This document shows positions 63,782 through 64,000 of a stretch of 64,000 nt of DNA, piece after piece. The notes below the pieces were generated by a model. It was given only the letters and a program-made list of their open reading frames with translations, searched no databases and was not told where the DNA came from. Both the position numbers and the translations under genes were made by a program. The DNA lies in assembly GCF_014595945.1 (NCBI RefSeq), contig NZ_JABXWU010000009.1, positions 1 to 64,000 of the forward strand, in the 5' to 3' direction. Every line of letters starts with the position of its first letter. The stretch's first letter is position 1. This stretch comes from Alkalibacillus aidingensis (GTDB lineage: Bacteria; Bacillota; Bacilli; Bacillales; Alkalibacillaceae).

Positions 63782-64000
63782 TTAATAGCCAATATTCTCG
63801 TGATACTCTCCTTCGTGTGGGAAGATCTCCCCTTCATGGACAGTCCCATCCCCGTATTCAACTCGTAAGTCAATAGATTCAATCATCTTATCCTCAGGTT
63901 CAACTTTAAAATGCCAACCCTGGAAATCACCTGAATGTTCTATTGAGTTCACTTGTACTTCATGACTATTATGACTAATTTCCTCTTCCACTTCATGTGA
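63782..64000 (-). CDS. Unidentified acidic protein, 5' end beyond the window
   Basis: The frame is open to the right edge without a start, so the gene is cut. The visible part (about 72 residues) is acidic and polar, with SHEVEEEISHNSHEV and the C-terminal VEYGDGTVHEGEIFPHEGEYHEN. I do not recognise a family. The stretch from 63667 to 63781 holds no feature I can support. Confidence 0.6.
   Translation of the reverse strand, partial: SHEVEEEISHNSHEVQVNSIEHSGDFQGWHFKVEPEDKMIESIDLRVEYGDGTVHEGEIFPHEGEYHENIGY

Overview
The window is a low-GC Gram-positive chromosome segment from a spore-forming member of the Bacillaceae. Evidence: a SigB partner-switching operon (rsbR-S-T-U-V-W-sigB-rsbX) in the Bacillus subtilis order between mazEF and tex; the sporulation genes cmpA and a YppG-like coat protein; strong GGAGG-type ribosome binding sites with many TTG/GTG starts; and B. 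subtilis-like synteny from the rhomboid gene and acpS through alr, mazEF and sigB to sprT. Several exported proteins carry very acidic stretches (for example the B12-binding lipoprotein and the SurA-like lipoprotein), which fits a salt-adapted genus, but the species cannot be fixed from the sequence. No prophage, complete IS or CRISPR array is present. || Layout. 1-1063: nine tRNA genes on the minus strand (Asn-Ser-Glu-Asp-Gln-Leu-Arg-Gly-Ile) behind a strong promoter, running toward an rRNA-leader-like sequence at the left edge. 1.3-13.2 kb: sprT, cmpA, tex, the SigB stress operon, mazEF, alanine racemase, a LolA-like lipoprotein and acpS. 13.3-24.8 kb: rhomboid protease, transporters, DegV, methyltransferase, flavin monooxygenase, deacetylase, oligoendopeptidase F. 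24.9-27.4 kb: cadC-cadA metal efflux with twin operators. 27.5-36.0 kb: a complete histidine operon hisZGDBHAFI(E)C with divergent hisJ. 36.2-40.3 kb: a DUF368 polyprenyl-phosphate transporter candidate and a btuFCD-type cobalamin importer behind a cobalamin riboswitch with its own terminator. 40.4-45.3 kb: a BMP-type binding lipoprotein coupled to a chemoreceptor, and an HTH-TPR (RRNPP/NprR-like) regulator coupled to an enoyl-CoA hydratase. 45.3-50.8 kb: FMN reductase, 3D-domain cell wall protein, Ohr, a two-gene GMC oxidoreductase, cold shock protein. 51-55 kb: SurA-like lipoprotein, a small methyltransferase/DUF4269/NIPSNAP operon, flavohemoprotein behind an FNR-type box. 55-64 kb: arsRBC, disulfide-bond genes, acyl-CoA dehydrogenase, EamA transporter, ring-cleaving dioxygenase and a gene cut by the right edge. 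|| The most unusual content lies between genes. Two arrays of six units with an exact 20-bp period (TTAACCGTATTT core) sit immediately after intrinsic terminators at 21.7 and 54.9 kb. Two longer arrays with a 53-bp period sit between convergent genes at 23.9 and 49.9 kb. Their units fold as hairpins, variant arms keep pairing through G-U wobble, and the two arrays share sequence blocks although 26 kb apart. There are also two MITE-like elements with shared inverted repeats and 8-bp target duplications, plus a solo end. I see no gene cluster that is clearly a new defence or biosynthetic system; the array families are the best candidates for undescribed biology. || How the genes work together: the SigB operon senses stress and autoregulates through an internal promoter; MazF/MazE, CadCA, ArsRBC, Ohr, Hmp and the BdbC pair form a scattered stress-resistance set; the his genes supply histidine; btuFCD imports B12 when the riboswitch is unliganded.
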